NCBI GenBank assembly: GCA_900554345.1
Contig: USHH01000030.1
Span: 1-15,736 of the forward strand
From: an uncultured Bacteroidales bacterium
Lineage (GTDB): Bacteria > Bacteroidota > Bacteroidia > Bacteroidales > Muribaculaceae
Direction of reading: 5' to 3'
Length of the DNA: 15,736 nucleotides
Both the position numbers and the translations under genes were made by a program. This document shows, piece by piece, positions 1-5,371 of this stretch; position 1 is the stretch's first letter, and each line of letters opens with the position of its first letter. A model generated the notes under the pieces. The model did no database searches, was not told the DNA's origin, and saw only the letters and a program-made list of their open reading frames with translations.

Positions 1-23
1 AGATGCTCGACCCCCCGGTGTGT

Positions 24-40
24 GGCGGCGCCCCGCCGCC
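24..40. repeat. GC-rich inverted repeat (REP-like)
   Basis: A perfect 7-bp inverted repeat, GGCGGCG (24-30) and CGCCGCC (34-40), with a 3-base loop. It lies downstream of the Fic-tail remnant, which reads on the minus strand, and is followed by the word AGCCTGCGARCCCAT, which recurs at 3226-3240 next to another GGCGGC/GCCGCC hairpin. Recurrence of hairpin plus word suggests a repeated extragenic palindromic element. There is no T-tract, so an intrinsic terminator is unlikely. Confidence 0.55.
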
Positions 41-93
41 AGCCTGCGAGCCCATAGCATTTATCGTAGGGAGCTCATGGCTGAATTATCCAT
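36..93 (-). repeat. Direct repeat copy A, Fic gene end and 3' flank
   Basis: This 58-bp segment aligns without gaps to 3221-3278, with 49 of 58 bases identical by hand count. The two stop codons coincide in the alignment (75-77 and 3260-3262). Much of the similarity lies past the stop codons, so the repeated unit is a gene end plus its downstream DNA and not only a protein domain. Confidence 0.75.
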
Positions 94-209
94 TCTCCAC
101 AATTGTCGGCACCCTTTCGGGTCAGAATTCCCATGGCCTTCAGCGAAGCTATGTCTCGCCTTATCATCATTAAATATTTGATGTAAATATCGAACATGCG
201 CCGGAACAT
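75..209 (-). pseudogene. Remnant of a Fic-type C-terminal winged-helix domain
   Basis: A 44-codon reading frame whose last 25 residues match the C-terminus of the intact Fic protein at 3260-4348. The remnant has SLKAMGILTRKG then EWIIQP-stop, where the intact gene has SLREYGILAREG then RWIIRP-stop. No Fic catalytic core is present, so this is the broken end of a second copy or of a related wHTH protein. Its ATG (207-209) directly follows, in the same frame, the TGA of the upstream 130-residue gene, so it was probably joined there by recombination. It may be translated by coupling, but a function is doubtful. The homology is clear in about 25 residues; upstream of that the sequence is not recognised. 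Confidence 0.65.
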
Positions 210-602
210 TCAGATTTTAGATTCAGACCAACAATCATATGTACGGTTCAGCTCTTCCATTCCAAACCTGAGCCTTTGGTCCGAATTTTTCAGCTTGATA
301 TTATAAATATCTTCTGCTAGATCAAAAAAACCTTGGCTCTGGATGTTTTTTCCTTTGAGCTTTGCCACGCTCGACAGCATTGGGCGACCCTCCTGCACTT
401 CATTCCAGGAGATTTCACCAAGCAGACGTCCGAGGATACCCCTCTCGTATGGCACACTCATATCAAGCTTTACCTTAGCTTCATTGAGCAAATCAGTGTA
501 GGCAACCATGCTTTTTTTGCGTGCATATGTTATCAGCACCTCACGAATTCGGATATGTTCGGGAGTCATTGGACAAAGTTGTAGATCTTTCTTGGCTTCC
601 AT
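210..602 (-). CDS. Small uncharacterised protein, second gene of a two-gene cassette
   Basis: A 130-residue soluble protein starting at ATG 600-602, with no signal peptide or membrane segment. The N-terminal half reads like a small helical domain (residues 13-65, including YARKKSMVAYTDLLNEA and ERGILGRLLGEIS). It is followed by GRPMLSSVAKLKG (73-85) and GFFDLAEDI (91-99). The order 'short helical domain, GRPMLSxV, then GFFxLA' resembles a widespread uncharacterised family as I remember it; I know no established activity and assign none. It lies 24 nt downstream of the 627-980 gene on the same strand, so the two are probably co-transcribed. Its stop codon abuts the in-frame ATG of the Fic-tail remnant. 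The AT-rich composition differs from the core genes to the right and suggests acquisition. Confidence 0.7.
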   Translation of the reverse strand: MEAKKDLQLCPMTPEHIRIREVLITYARKKSMVAYTDLLNEAKVKLDMSVPYERGILGRLLGEISWNEVQEGRPMLSSVAKLKGKNIQSQGFFDLAEDIYNIKLKNSDQRLRFGMEELNRTYDCWSESKI

Positions 603-626
603 TATTTCAGTTTATGGCCATTTGAA

Positions 627-980
627 TTATATATTCCAATACTTGACGCGGAAGTTGGATAAAGAGGCGAATATCTTGTGAAGATCCATATTCATGTATG
701 GAGAATCCGGTTGCGCCGTCCCCTCGAATACTTTTCTTCCGGCAAGCTCACCGGAAGGCTCGACATGGAAATTATCTATGCGGATCACCTCGATGACCTT
801 TCCTTTATAGCACCCCATGATATGTGTGGCAGCACGAGCCTTTTCATCTGCGACCGGCCAATATTTTCTGGTACAGTCATAGAGACTTTCACGAAACAGC
901 GGATTGCTGCGGTCATTGTTCAACATAGCCTCGTAAGAGTCCTTTATGTTGACGAAAATTATTCTATCAGATGTATTCAT
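627..980 (-). CDS. Small uncharacterised protein, first gene of a two-gene cassette
   Basis: From ATG 978-980 the product is 117 residues. The open frame extends upstream to a TTG at 1055, but that stretch overlaps a -7-like promoter box (1053-1060), so the internal ATG is preferred. Visible features are RIIFVNIKDSY near the N-terminus, then YDCTRKYW, a KGKVIEVIRIDNFH segment, and a C-terminal RVKYWNI. A 'YDxTRxxW, then a beta-strand pair with KGxVxEV, ending in a VKYxN-type tail' is reminiscent of small uncharacterised domains often found in accessory islands; that is recollection and not proof. No catalytic residues can be named. It is followed after 24 nt by the 210-602 gene. Function unknown. 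Confidence 0.65.
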   Translation of the reverse strand: MNTSDRIIFVNIKDSYEAMLNNDRSNPLFRESLYDCTRKYWPVADEKARAATHIMGCYKGKVIEVIRIDNFHVEPSGELAGRKVFEGTAQPDSPYMNMDLHKIFASLSNFRVKYWNI

Positions 981-1052
981 ATTCAGAGGTGGCGTTTCAC
1001 TTAGAATGTCAGAGGCAGGTTCATTCAGGACGGTAAACCTCAAACCTCGGTA

Positions 1053-1060
1053 CAAATTTA
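1053..1060 (-). promoter_or_regulatory. Possible -7 box for the small-gene pair
   Basis: On the minus strand this reads TAAATTTG, an exact match to the Bacteroidales -7 consensus TAnnTTTG. It lies about 70 nt upstream of the preferred ATG at 980. No TTTG is present at the expected -33 distance, so the call is weak. Confidence 0.3.
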
Positions 1061-1351
1061 ACGATTTTCTCTCACAGTCTCACCATTGGGAAGATAATCA
1101 TCAGGTTTACTCTTGACTATTCTTGATTGATTATGGGTCGGGGGGATTGACCGGAAGCCATCGCAGTTCAGATAATCGCTGCATCCCCAGAATTCACGGT
1201 CCTGCTGAGGTGCAGATAGCTGTTGGAGTATTGCGATGGGCTCATGCGATGTTTGCCATGATTTCTTCACAACTAAAAAATGCACTGGAATTAAGCGAGT
1301 TATATTATCGTATGGATAGAGCTGATAATAAAAGTCAGGCATCCATGCCAC
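1058..1351 (-). CDS. Unrecognised ORF, possibly a gene fragment
   Basis: An open frame of 97 codons that can start only at GTG (1349-1351) or at internal ATG codons. It contains a well-composed stretch rich in W, Y and F: FYYQLYPYDNITRLIPVHFL, then APQQDREFWGCSDYLNCDGF. This looks like real protein, but I do not recognise the family. The last 30 residues look less ordered. The frame opens only after a TAG just upstream near the MNT gene end, with no good start codon, so it may be the broken remainder of a longer gene. It lies downstream of the MNT gene on the same strand, where a HEPN partner would be expected, but it shows no HEPN-like RxxxxH motif. An overlapping plus-strand frame (1123-1401) was judged less likely. 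Confidence 0.35.
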   Translation of the reverse strand: MAWMPDFYYQLYPYDNITRLIPVHFLVVKKSWQTSHEPIAILQQLSAPQQDREFWGCSDYLNCDGFRSIPPTHNQSRIVKSKPDDYLPNGETVRENR

Positions 1352-1415
1352 CAGCCGAATTATGGTTCGGAATCCGTTTCCGAGAGAAGTCTAAGGATTG
1401 ACTGACGCAGTGTGG

Positions 1416-1745
1416 CTAAGCCTCTGTCTGTCGCGTATTGTCTCTCTCATATATCAGGATCTTTTCACTATTGGCTGTCTGCTCTGCCTCTGGGATGAGA
1501 TAACCGTTCTCCACAAGGTCGATCTTCCGCCCGAACAGTTTCTCAAGATTGGATATGATACCTCCGAGGGTCAGCATCGTCAATCTGTAGGTGCGGTCAT
1601 AATCGACGAGAAAGTCAACATCGCTTCGCGAGTTCTCCTCTCCATTGGCACAAGAACCGAAGATCCACGCTTTCCTTACTACAGGCTGAGTGGACAGGTA
1701 TGCCGTGACGCGAGGCATGATCTTCTGGATATTATTGCTGAACAT
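1416..1745 (-). CDS. Minimal nucleotidyltransferase (MNT/MntA-like)
   Basis: A 109-residue protein with the signature of the small polymerase-beta-type nucleotidyltransferases. G30-S31 is followed, after exactly ten residues, by D42-V-D44 (the GSx10DxD active site), and D76 in GRKIDLVENG is the likely third acidic residue. In the MNT/HEPN family such proteins are antitoxins that transfer AMP onto a HEPN ribonuclease toxin, usually encoded in the same operon. Here no HEPN gene is adjacent on either side: upstream is an HD-domain gene and downstream an unrecognised ORF. It is therefore an orphan copy, or works with an unlinked or non-canonical partner. A strong Bacteroidales-type promoter lies just upstream (1774-1805). 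The start is ATG 1743-1745. Confidence 0.85.
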   Translation of the reverse strand: MFSNNIQKIMPRVTAYLSTQPVVRKAWIFGSCANGEENSRSDVDFLVDYDRTYRLTMLTLGGIISNLEKLFGRKIDLVENGYLIPEAEQTANSEKILIYERDNTRQTEA

Positions 1746-1773
1746 TGAAGCTGGTGTTTATTCGGTTGCTCCA

Positions 1774-1805
1774 CAAAGGTAATGCTTTTTCAACAAATAA
1801 GCAAA
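1774..1805 (-). promoter_or_regulatory. Bacteroidales-type promoter of the MNT gene
   Basis: On the minus strand, TTTG (1802-1805) is followed after exactly 20 nt by TACCTTTG (1774-1781), a full match to the Bacteroides -33/-7 pattern TTTG-N19-21-TAnnTTTG. The start of transcription would fall near 1767, about 20 nt before the MNT ATG. The MNT gene can therefore be expressed independently of the HD gene upstream. Confidence 0.75.
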
Positions 1806-1825
1806 AATGAAGAAAAGCGCCTTCA
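1803..1825 (-). terminator. Weak possible terminator of the HD-domain gene
   Basis: About 18 nt past the HD gene stop codon, the minus strand has TGAAG (1821-1825), an 8-base loop, CTTCA (1808-1812), then five T (1803-1807). The stem is short, and the T-tract overlaps the -33 element of the MNT promoter, so this is only a candidate. Confidence 0.3.
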
Positions 1826-1842
1826 CCATTGCGAGCCTGCAC

Positions 1843-2757
1843 TCATGACAGACTATTCAGGAATCTCAATGCCCTGAGATATCTGTTGACGCGATTCATG
1901 GCTGCATAGTCTAATTCGTCAAGGCGCTTCACGTTGAGATTGTCTTCCAGATCCCGAATCTTGACATACCTGCCTATAGGATTCAATGCACAACGCTGAA
2001 TGAAAGCCTCATAATCTTCATCCAGCCTACGAGTCATAGACAATACCGCCACCACAACTTCATCTGAATATCCGAGTCGCTTTAGATCAGCTGAAGACAT
2101 GGCGGTATCTTCTAAAACGTCATGTAGGAAGGCAACTGTCTTCTGGAGCGATGTCTCACAGTTAAGAGCCACACGCATAGGGTGCAGGAAATATGGTTGC
2201 CCGGCTTTGTCGACCTGTCCTTCATGCAGGTCCATCATCAGATGTGCCGCATGTTCCAGCATCTCTATTTCGGATTTTGCAGGATAAGTCTTGAGCTTTT
2301 TAAGGCTGTATTCCAACAGGATTTCATATTCATCCTCAGTTATCGGGGATGCCTTCTCCGCGATCGCAGACAAATCGAATTCTCCTTTCCAATCCATGAT
2401 GACATTACCTTCGCCAACCGACATGTGGATATAATCTCCCCAGGAATGATCATCAAACGGGAGGGCCGGTACATATCCACGATAGCAGCATATCGGCCTC
2501 TTATCCTCATCAAGAAAGGTGTAGACACCTGCATCGCAAACTTTCGCATTAAGCATGTATGGCCAAAACAGGCAATCAAGCAGAGTATGCTTCCGAAGAT
2601 CTATTATGCCATGCCAATGCCCGTTGCTGACCATGGGGATGGCATCAAGCTCTTCATCCTCGATGTCCATCGGTGCATAATCACATAGCTCTTCATCCCA
2701 TGGAAAGATGATGTCGAGATAGCGAGCTTCCGCTATATTGATCTTGATTTCGTTCAT
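1843..2757 (-). CDS. HD-domain hydrolase (SpoT/MESH1-like) with novel N-terminal domain
   Basis: A protein of 304 residues from ATG 2755-2757; the frame also allows a GTG two codons earlier. Residue numbers here count from that GTG. The C-terminal half (about 165-306) matches the HD fold of RelA/SpoT-type (p)ppGpp hydrolases: HEGQVDKAGQPYFLHP with H194, AFLHDVLEDT with H214 and D215, and VKIRDLEDN with D271 in place of the classical KLADRLHN. These align with the Mn-binding residues of the Rel hydrolase domain. No synthetase or TGS domain follows, so a small alarmone hydrolase or a nucleotidase is likely. The first 150 residues (including DEELDAIPMVSNGHWHGIIDL and a WGDYIHMSVGEGN segment) form a separate domain I do not recognise. 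It stands alone between non-coding DNA upstream and the MNT gene downstream. Confidence 0.8.
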   Translation of the reverse strand: MNEIKINIAEARYLDIIFPWDEELCDYAPMDIEDEELDAIPMVSNGHWHGIIDLRKHTLLDCLFWPYMLNAKVCDAGVYTFLDEDKRPICCYRGYVPALPFDDHSWGDYIHMSVGEGNVIMDWKGEFDLSAIAEKASPITEDEYEILLEYSLKKLKTYPAKSEIEMLEHAAHLMMDLHEGQVDKAGQPYFLHPMRVALNCETSLQKTVAFLHDVLEDTAMSSADLKRLGYSDEVVVAVLSMTRRLDEDYEAFIQRCALNPIGRYVKIRDLEDNLNVKRLDELDYAAMNRVNRYLRALRFLNSLS

Positions 2758-2783
2758 AATCACTGTAATTGATGCAGAATTAA

Positions 2784-2808
2784 CGCAATGTGAATCTGAT
2801 ATATTGCG
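2784..2808. promoter_or_regulatory. Inverted repeat upstream of the HD gene, possible operator
   Basis: CGCAAT (2784-2789) and ATTGCG (2803-2808) form a 6-bp inverted repeat with a 13-base spacer. The dyad is centred about 40 nt upstream of the HD gene ATG. TTAACG/CGTTAA words extend the symmetry imperfectly on the outside. Position and spacing suit a dimeric regulator, but no regulator gene is nearby. Confidence 0.3.
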
Positions 2809-2984
2809 CTAATCGTTAACAGATATGAATCAAGCGACTCAAATTGCCAGGAGCTGGACGCCAAGGGCAACGGAGATTTTCGCGATGGTGAGTAGCGTGA
2901 GGCTATGAGTGCCGACAAGGCAAGCAAGAGGGCTGCTGCTTTACCGACATATCAGACTGACTGCGAGGAGAACACATGCCAACT

Positions 2985-3016
2985 GAACTTTCAGAAGTTC
3001 ACTGGGTGAACGTTCA
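2985..3016. repeat. Three overlapping palindromes of GAAC/GTTC type
   Basis: GAACTT-TCAG-AAGTTC (2985-3000), GTTCAC-TGG-GTGAAC (2997-3011) and TGAACGTTCA (3007-3016) overlap end to end, so their hairpins would exclude each other in RNA. A further TTGAACTTC follows at about 3037. No T-tract is present. The role is unknown; binding sites or remnants of a mobile-element end are possible. Confidence 0.5.
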
Positions 3017-3097
3017 AACATTCAATCGTATTGGGTTGAACTTCTCCTTCTGAATTAAGGTAGATTTATCATTGCCGGTATGGCCTCGCTTCGCGAA

Positions 3098-3115
3098 GGC
3101 GGCGGGGACGCCGCC
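3098..3115. repeat. GC-rich inverted repeat
   Basis: A perfect 7-bp stem, GGCGGCG (3098-3104) and CGCCGCC (3109-3115), with loop GGGA. It is the same stem sequence as at 24-40, which supports a dispersed element. Confidence 0.5.
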
Positions 3116-3133
3116 ACTCCCAATGGCTCCGCA

Positions 3134-3196
3134 CTCTTCACTCTTAACTCTTGACTCTTCACTCTTGACTCTTCACTCTTGACCCTTCACTCTTGG
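3134..3196. repeat. Heptamer tandem array (CTCTTCA/CTCTTGA)
   Basis: Nine consecutive 7-bp units: CTCTTCA, CTCTTAA, CTCTTGA, CTCTTCA, CTCTTGA, CTCTTCA, CTCTTGA, CCCTTCA, CTCTTGG. They alternate mostly as 14-bp pairs. A shorter array of the same units is at 4402-4429, on the other side of the Fic gene. Simple arrays of this type are seen in Bacteroidales intergenic regions in my experience; no function is established. Confidence 0.85.
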
Positions 3197-3208
3197 CGGC
3201 TTGCCGCC
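3195..3208. repeat. GC-rich inverted repeat downstream of Fic
   Basis: GGCGGC (3195-3200) and GCCGCC (3203-3208) with a 2-base loop, about 50 nt past the Fic stop codon. Without a T-tract it could block exonucleases on the fic mRNA, but it is not a clear intrinsic terminator. It neighbours the AGCCTGCGARCCCAT word shared with 41-55. Confidence 0.45.
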
Positions 3209-3220
3209 CAGCCGTCCCTG

Positions 3221-3278
3221 CCGCCAGCCTGCGAACCCATGACATTGATCTCAGGCAGCTCATGGGCGAATTATCCAT
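3221..3278 (-). repeat. Direct repeat copy B, Fic gene end and 3' flank
   Basis: Gapless counterpart of 36-93 with 49 of 58 bases identical. It contains the last codons and stop of the intact Fic gene and about 40 bp of downstream DNA. Confidence 0.75.
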
Positions 3279-4348
3279 CTACCAGTTTTGTCAGACCCCT
3301 CACGAGCCAATATCCCGTATTCTCTCAATGATTTAGTTGCTCGTTCAGCTGTTTTAGCCGTAATGGATAGAGTCTGTGCCATTTCTGAATGGGTAATCTC
3401 TGGATTTGTCTGAATCAATTCGTAGATCATCCTTTGTGTTACAGTCAGTTTTACACCGACATTTACACCGACATTCTCGTCATTTACACCGACATTCTCG
3501 TCATTTACACCGACATCTTTATTATTTACACCGACATTTATACCGACATTTACACTATCACTTCCCTGATACTGCATAACCCTGCGGTTGAGATTGGCGA
3601 TATGGTGACGGAGCATCACATCCTGCGCGATAGAGGAATCGTCATACTCGCGGCTGTCGACCAGCGACTGGATATATTCTCCCTTGTCTTCCTTTCTGAC
3701 AATGGAAGGCACTAACCCCAACTGCCGTTGAATCATATTCATCACCAGCCGTGTAGTCCGGCCATTGCCATCAACCCATGGATGAATAGTCACCAGCCGG
3801 AAGTGGGCCTCAAAGCTGAGACGGTAGCAAGCCGCAACATCTGTTCTGTCAGTTTTGGCTACTTCTTCATTGAGCCATCTGCAGAAATCATCCACCGCAC
3901 GTATCACCTTATTATATGCAAGATAACTCCTGCCGCCGATACCGGCGCTGACATTACATAGACGGAACTCACCCTTCGATGAATCAAAACGTCCGGCCAT
4001 CATAGAGTATTCACTTCCCGTCCGGCGCATAACCAGTGCTGACAGTTGTTGCAATAACCGAGGCGTATAAGTCGGATTCTCTGTGGCTATCCTGAAAGCA
4101 TGAAGATAAGCGTCTTTCAAATCGACATTCATCATCTGCTCGGTCAGAGAGCGACCTTTGGCGGAAATACCCTCATCGAAAAGAAGCTGATTCTCTATTT
4201 CGGTGACAGTAGAACCCTCAATCGCCGTGGAATGGGTCACAATTGAATAGAGATAGAACTTCTGATATTCCACCTGTTCCTCCACTCCCGAAGCCAGATA
4301 AGCCTTCAGCGCCTCCGCAATCCTTATGTCAAGATTCTTATCCATCAT
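3260..4348 (-). CDS. Fic-domain AMP-transferase with C-terminal winged helix
   Basis: About 362 residues from ATG 4346-4348; the frame reaches a GTG at 4363, and residue numbers here count from that GTG. The Fic active-site loop is complete: HPWVDGNGRTTR (194-205), with catalytic H194, D198 and R202. An N-terminal inhibitory motif, STAIEG (45-50, pattern S/T-x-x-x-E-G), marks it as a class II, self-inhibited Fic protein that moves AMP from ATP onto a hydroxyl side chain of a target. Residues 271-304 are a low-complexity linker of VGVN/NDENVGV repeats. Residues 305-367 form a winged-helix domain (MAQTLSITAKTAERATKSL as the helix pair), suggesting DNA binding or target docking. Its coding end is duplicated at 75-209. 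Heptamer arrays lie on both sides. Its target is unknown, and it could be a toxin or a regulator. Confidence 0.92.
   Translation of the reverse strand: MMDKNLDIRIAEALKAYLASGVEEQVEYQKFYLYSIVTHSTAIEGSTVTEIENQLLFDEGISAKGRSLTEQMMNVDLKDAYLHAFRIATENPTYTPRLLQQLSALVMRRTGSEYSMMAGRFDSSKGEFRLCNVSAGIGGRSYLAYNKVIRAVDDFCRWLNEEVAKTDRTDVAACYRLSFEAHFRLVTIHPWVDGNGRTTRLVMNMIQRQLGLVPSIVRKEDKGEYIQSLVDSREYDDSSIAQDVMLRHHIANLNRRVMQYQGSDSVNVGINVGVNNKDVGVNDENVGVNDENVGVNVGVKLTVTQRMIYELIQTNPEITHSEMAQTLSITAKTAERATKSLREYGILAREGSDKTGRWIIRP
3452..3557 (-). repeat. In-frame 21-bp tandem repeat inside fic
   Basis: Two identical 21-bp units (3461-3481 and 3482-3502) and a diverged third (3503-3523) encode the NDENVGV heptapeptide linker. 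Shorter TTTACACCGACAT sub-repeats extend the tract on both sides. Each unit is 7 codons, so copy changes alter linker length and not the reading frame. Confidence 0.85.
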
Positions 4349-4401
4349 AATTAAATGTGGCACCAGTCATTAAAGATATTGTGAATATCCCTCCTTCCTG
4401 A

Positions 4402-4429
4402 CCCTTCACTCTTGACTCTTCACTCTTGC
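4402..4429. repeat. Short heptamer array overlapping the fcl stop codon
   Basis: Four 7-bp units: CCCTTCA, CTCTTGA, CTCTTCA, CTCTTGC. They belong to the same family as 3134-3196. The third and fourth units carry the fcl stop (TCA at 4420-4422, TGA on the minus strand) and its last codons. Confidence 0.75.
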
Positions 4430-5355
4430 GCAGCACGCGCCAGGAAGTCGGCGTAGGCGAGGCGGATGCCCTCATCCAGCTCGGTGGTGTAGGTCCAGCC
4501 GAGGGCCGTGGCTTTGCTCACGTCGAGGAGCTTGCGCGGCGTGCCGTTGGGCTTGGTGGCGTCCCAGACGATGCTGCCGGTGTAGCCCACGGTCTCGGCC
4601 ACCAAGGCGGCGAGCTCGGCGATGGTGATCTCCTTGCCGGTGCCGGCGTTGACGGTCTCGTTGCCGCTGTAGTTGTTCATCAGGAAGACGCACAGGTTGG
4701 CGAGGTCGTCGACATACAGGAACTCGCGCAGCGGCGAGCCGTCGCCCCAGCACACCACCTCCGGGTCGCCGGCCACCTTCGCCTCGTGGAAGCGGCGGAT
4801 CAGCGCCGGCATCACGTGAGAGCGCGTGGGATGGTAGTTGTCGTTGAGGCCGTAGAGGTTGGTGGGCATCACGGAGATGAAGTCGGTGCCGTACTGGCGG
4901 TTGAGATACTCGCAGTATTTCAGGCCGGAAATCTTGGCGAGGGCGTATGCCTCGTTGGTCTGCTCCAGGGCCGAGGAGAGCAGGCAGCTCTCCCTCATGG
5001 GCTGCGGCGCCAGACGCGGATAGATGCAGGAGGAGCCGAGGAACTGGAGCTTCCGGCACCCGTTGAGCCACGCGGCGTGGACCACGTTCATCTCCAGCAT
5101 CATGTTCTCATACATGAAGTCGGCGGGGGCGTCGGAGTTGGCCTTTATGCCGCCGACCCTGGCGGCGGCGAGGAAGACGTATTCCGGCTTCTCGGCCTCG
5201 AAGAAGGCGTTGACCGCCACCTGGTCGGTGAGGTCGAGCTCCTTGTGGGTGCGGGTTATGATGTCGGTGTATCCCTGGCGCTCGAGTTCGCGCACGATGG
5301 CCGAGCCCACCATGCCCCGGTGGCCGGCCACATATATCTTGCTGTCTTTTTCCAT
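4420..5355 (-). CDS. fcl: GDP-L-fucose synthase
   Basis: A 311-residue short-chain dehydrogenase/reductase of the expected length for Fcl/WcaG. It converts GDP-4-keto-6-deoxy-D-mannose to GDP-L-fucose in the cytosol by epimerisation at C3 and C5 and NADPH-dependent reduction. It shows the Rossmann motif GHRGMVGSA (11-19), the AAARVGGIKAN segment (63-73), SSCIYP with C110 (108-113), the catalytic YALAK (Y137, K141), NLYG (166-169) and H180. C110 and H180 match the E. coli epimerase pair. It follows rfbC by 16 nt and is probably the last gene of a porE-like/rfbC/fcl operon. The partner gmd (GDP-mannose dehydratase) is not in the window. Its 3' end overlaps a heptamer repeat at the edge of the AT-rich stretch, so the last few residues may be altered. 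Confidence 0.97.
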   Translation of the reverse strand: MEKDSKIYVAGHRGMVGSAIVRELERQGYTDIITRTHKELDLTDQVAVNAFFEAEKPEYVFLAAARVGGIKANSDAPADFMYENMMLEMNVVHAAWLNGCRKLQFLGSSCIYPRLAPQPMRESCLLSSALEQTNEAYALAKISGLKYCEYLNRQYGTDFISVMPTNLYGLNDNYHPTRSHVMPALIRRFHEAKVAGDPEVVCWGDGSPLREFLYVDDLANLCVFLMNNYSGNETVNAGTGKEITIAELAALVAETVGYTGSIVWDATKPNGTPRKLLDVSKATALGWTYTTELDEGIRLAYADFLARAAQE

Positions 5356-5371
5356 TGACTGATCAGGTGGT

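Larger units (their letters stand above)
2758..3259. other. 502-base stretch without a convincing gene
   Basis: Reading both strands gives only very short frames, the longest noticed being a plus-strand 34-codon frame at 2905-3009. The stretch holds an inverted repeat close upstream of the HD gene (2784-2808), a cluster of overlapping palindromes (2985-3016), two GC-rich hairpins (3098-3115 and 3195-3208), a heptamer array (3134-3196) and most of repeat copy B (3221-3278). It reads as a repeat-laden intergenic scar. Confidence 0.6.

Noticed and set aside
1398..1748. Plus-strand frame over the MNT gene
   Set aside because: The minus strand carries the complete GSx10DxD nucleotidyltransferase motif and a matching promoter.
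2905..3009. A 34-codon plus-strand frame in the gene-poor stretch
   Set aside because: Too short, no start signals or recognisable sequence, and it ends inside the palindrome cluster.
3134..3196. CRISPR array
   Set aside because: The 7-bp units are contiguous without unique spacers, and no cas gene is present.
3389..3715. Plus-strand frame with a YTDIYTDI repeat
   Set aside because: The repeat is the reverse reading of the 21-bp linker repeat in fic; the fic catalytic motif on the minus strand decides the coding strand.
4426..5358. A 310-codon plus-strand open frame antisense to fcl
   Set aside because: Covers fcl exactly in mirror image, with V/G/H-rich composition and no motifs.
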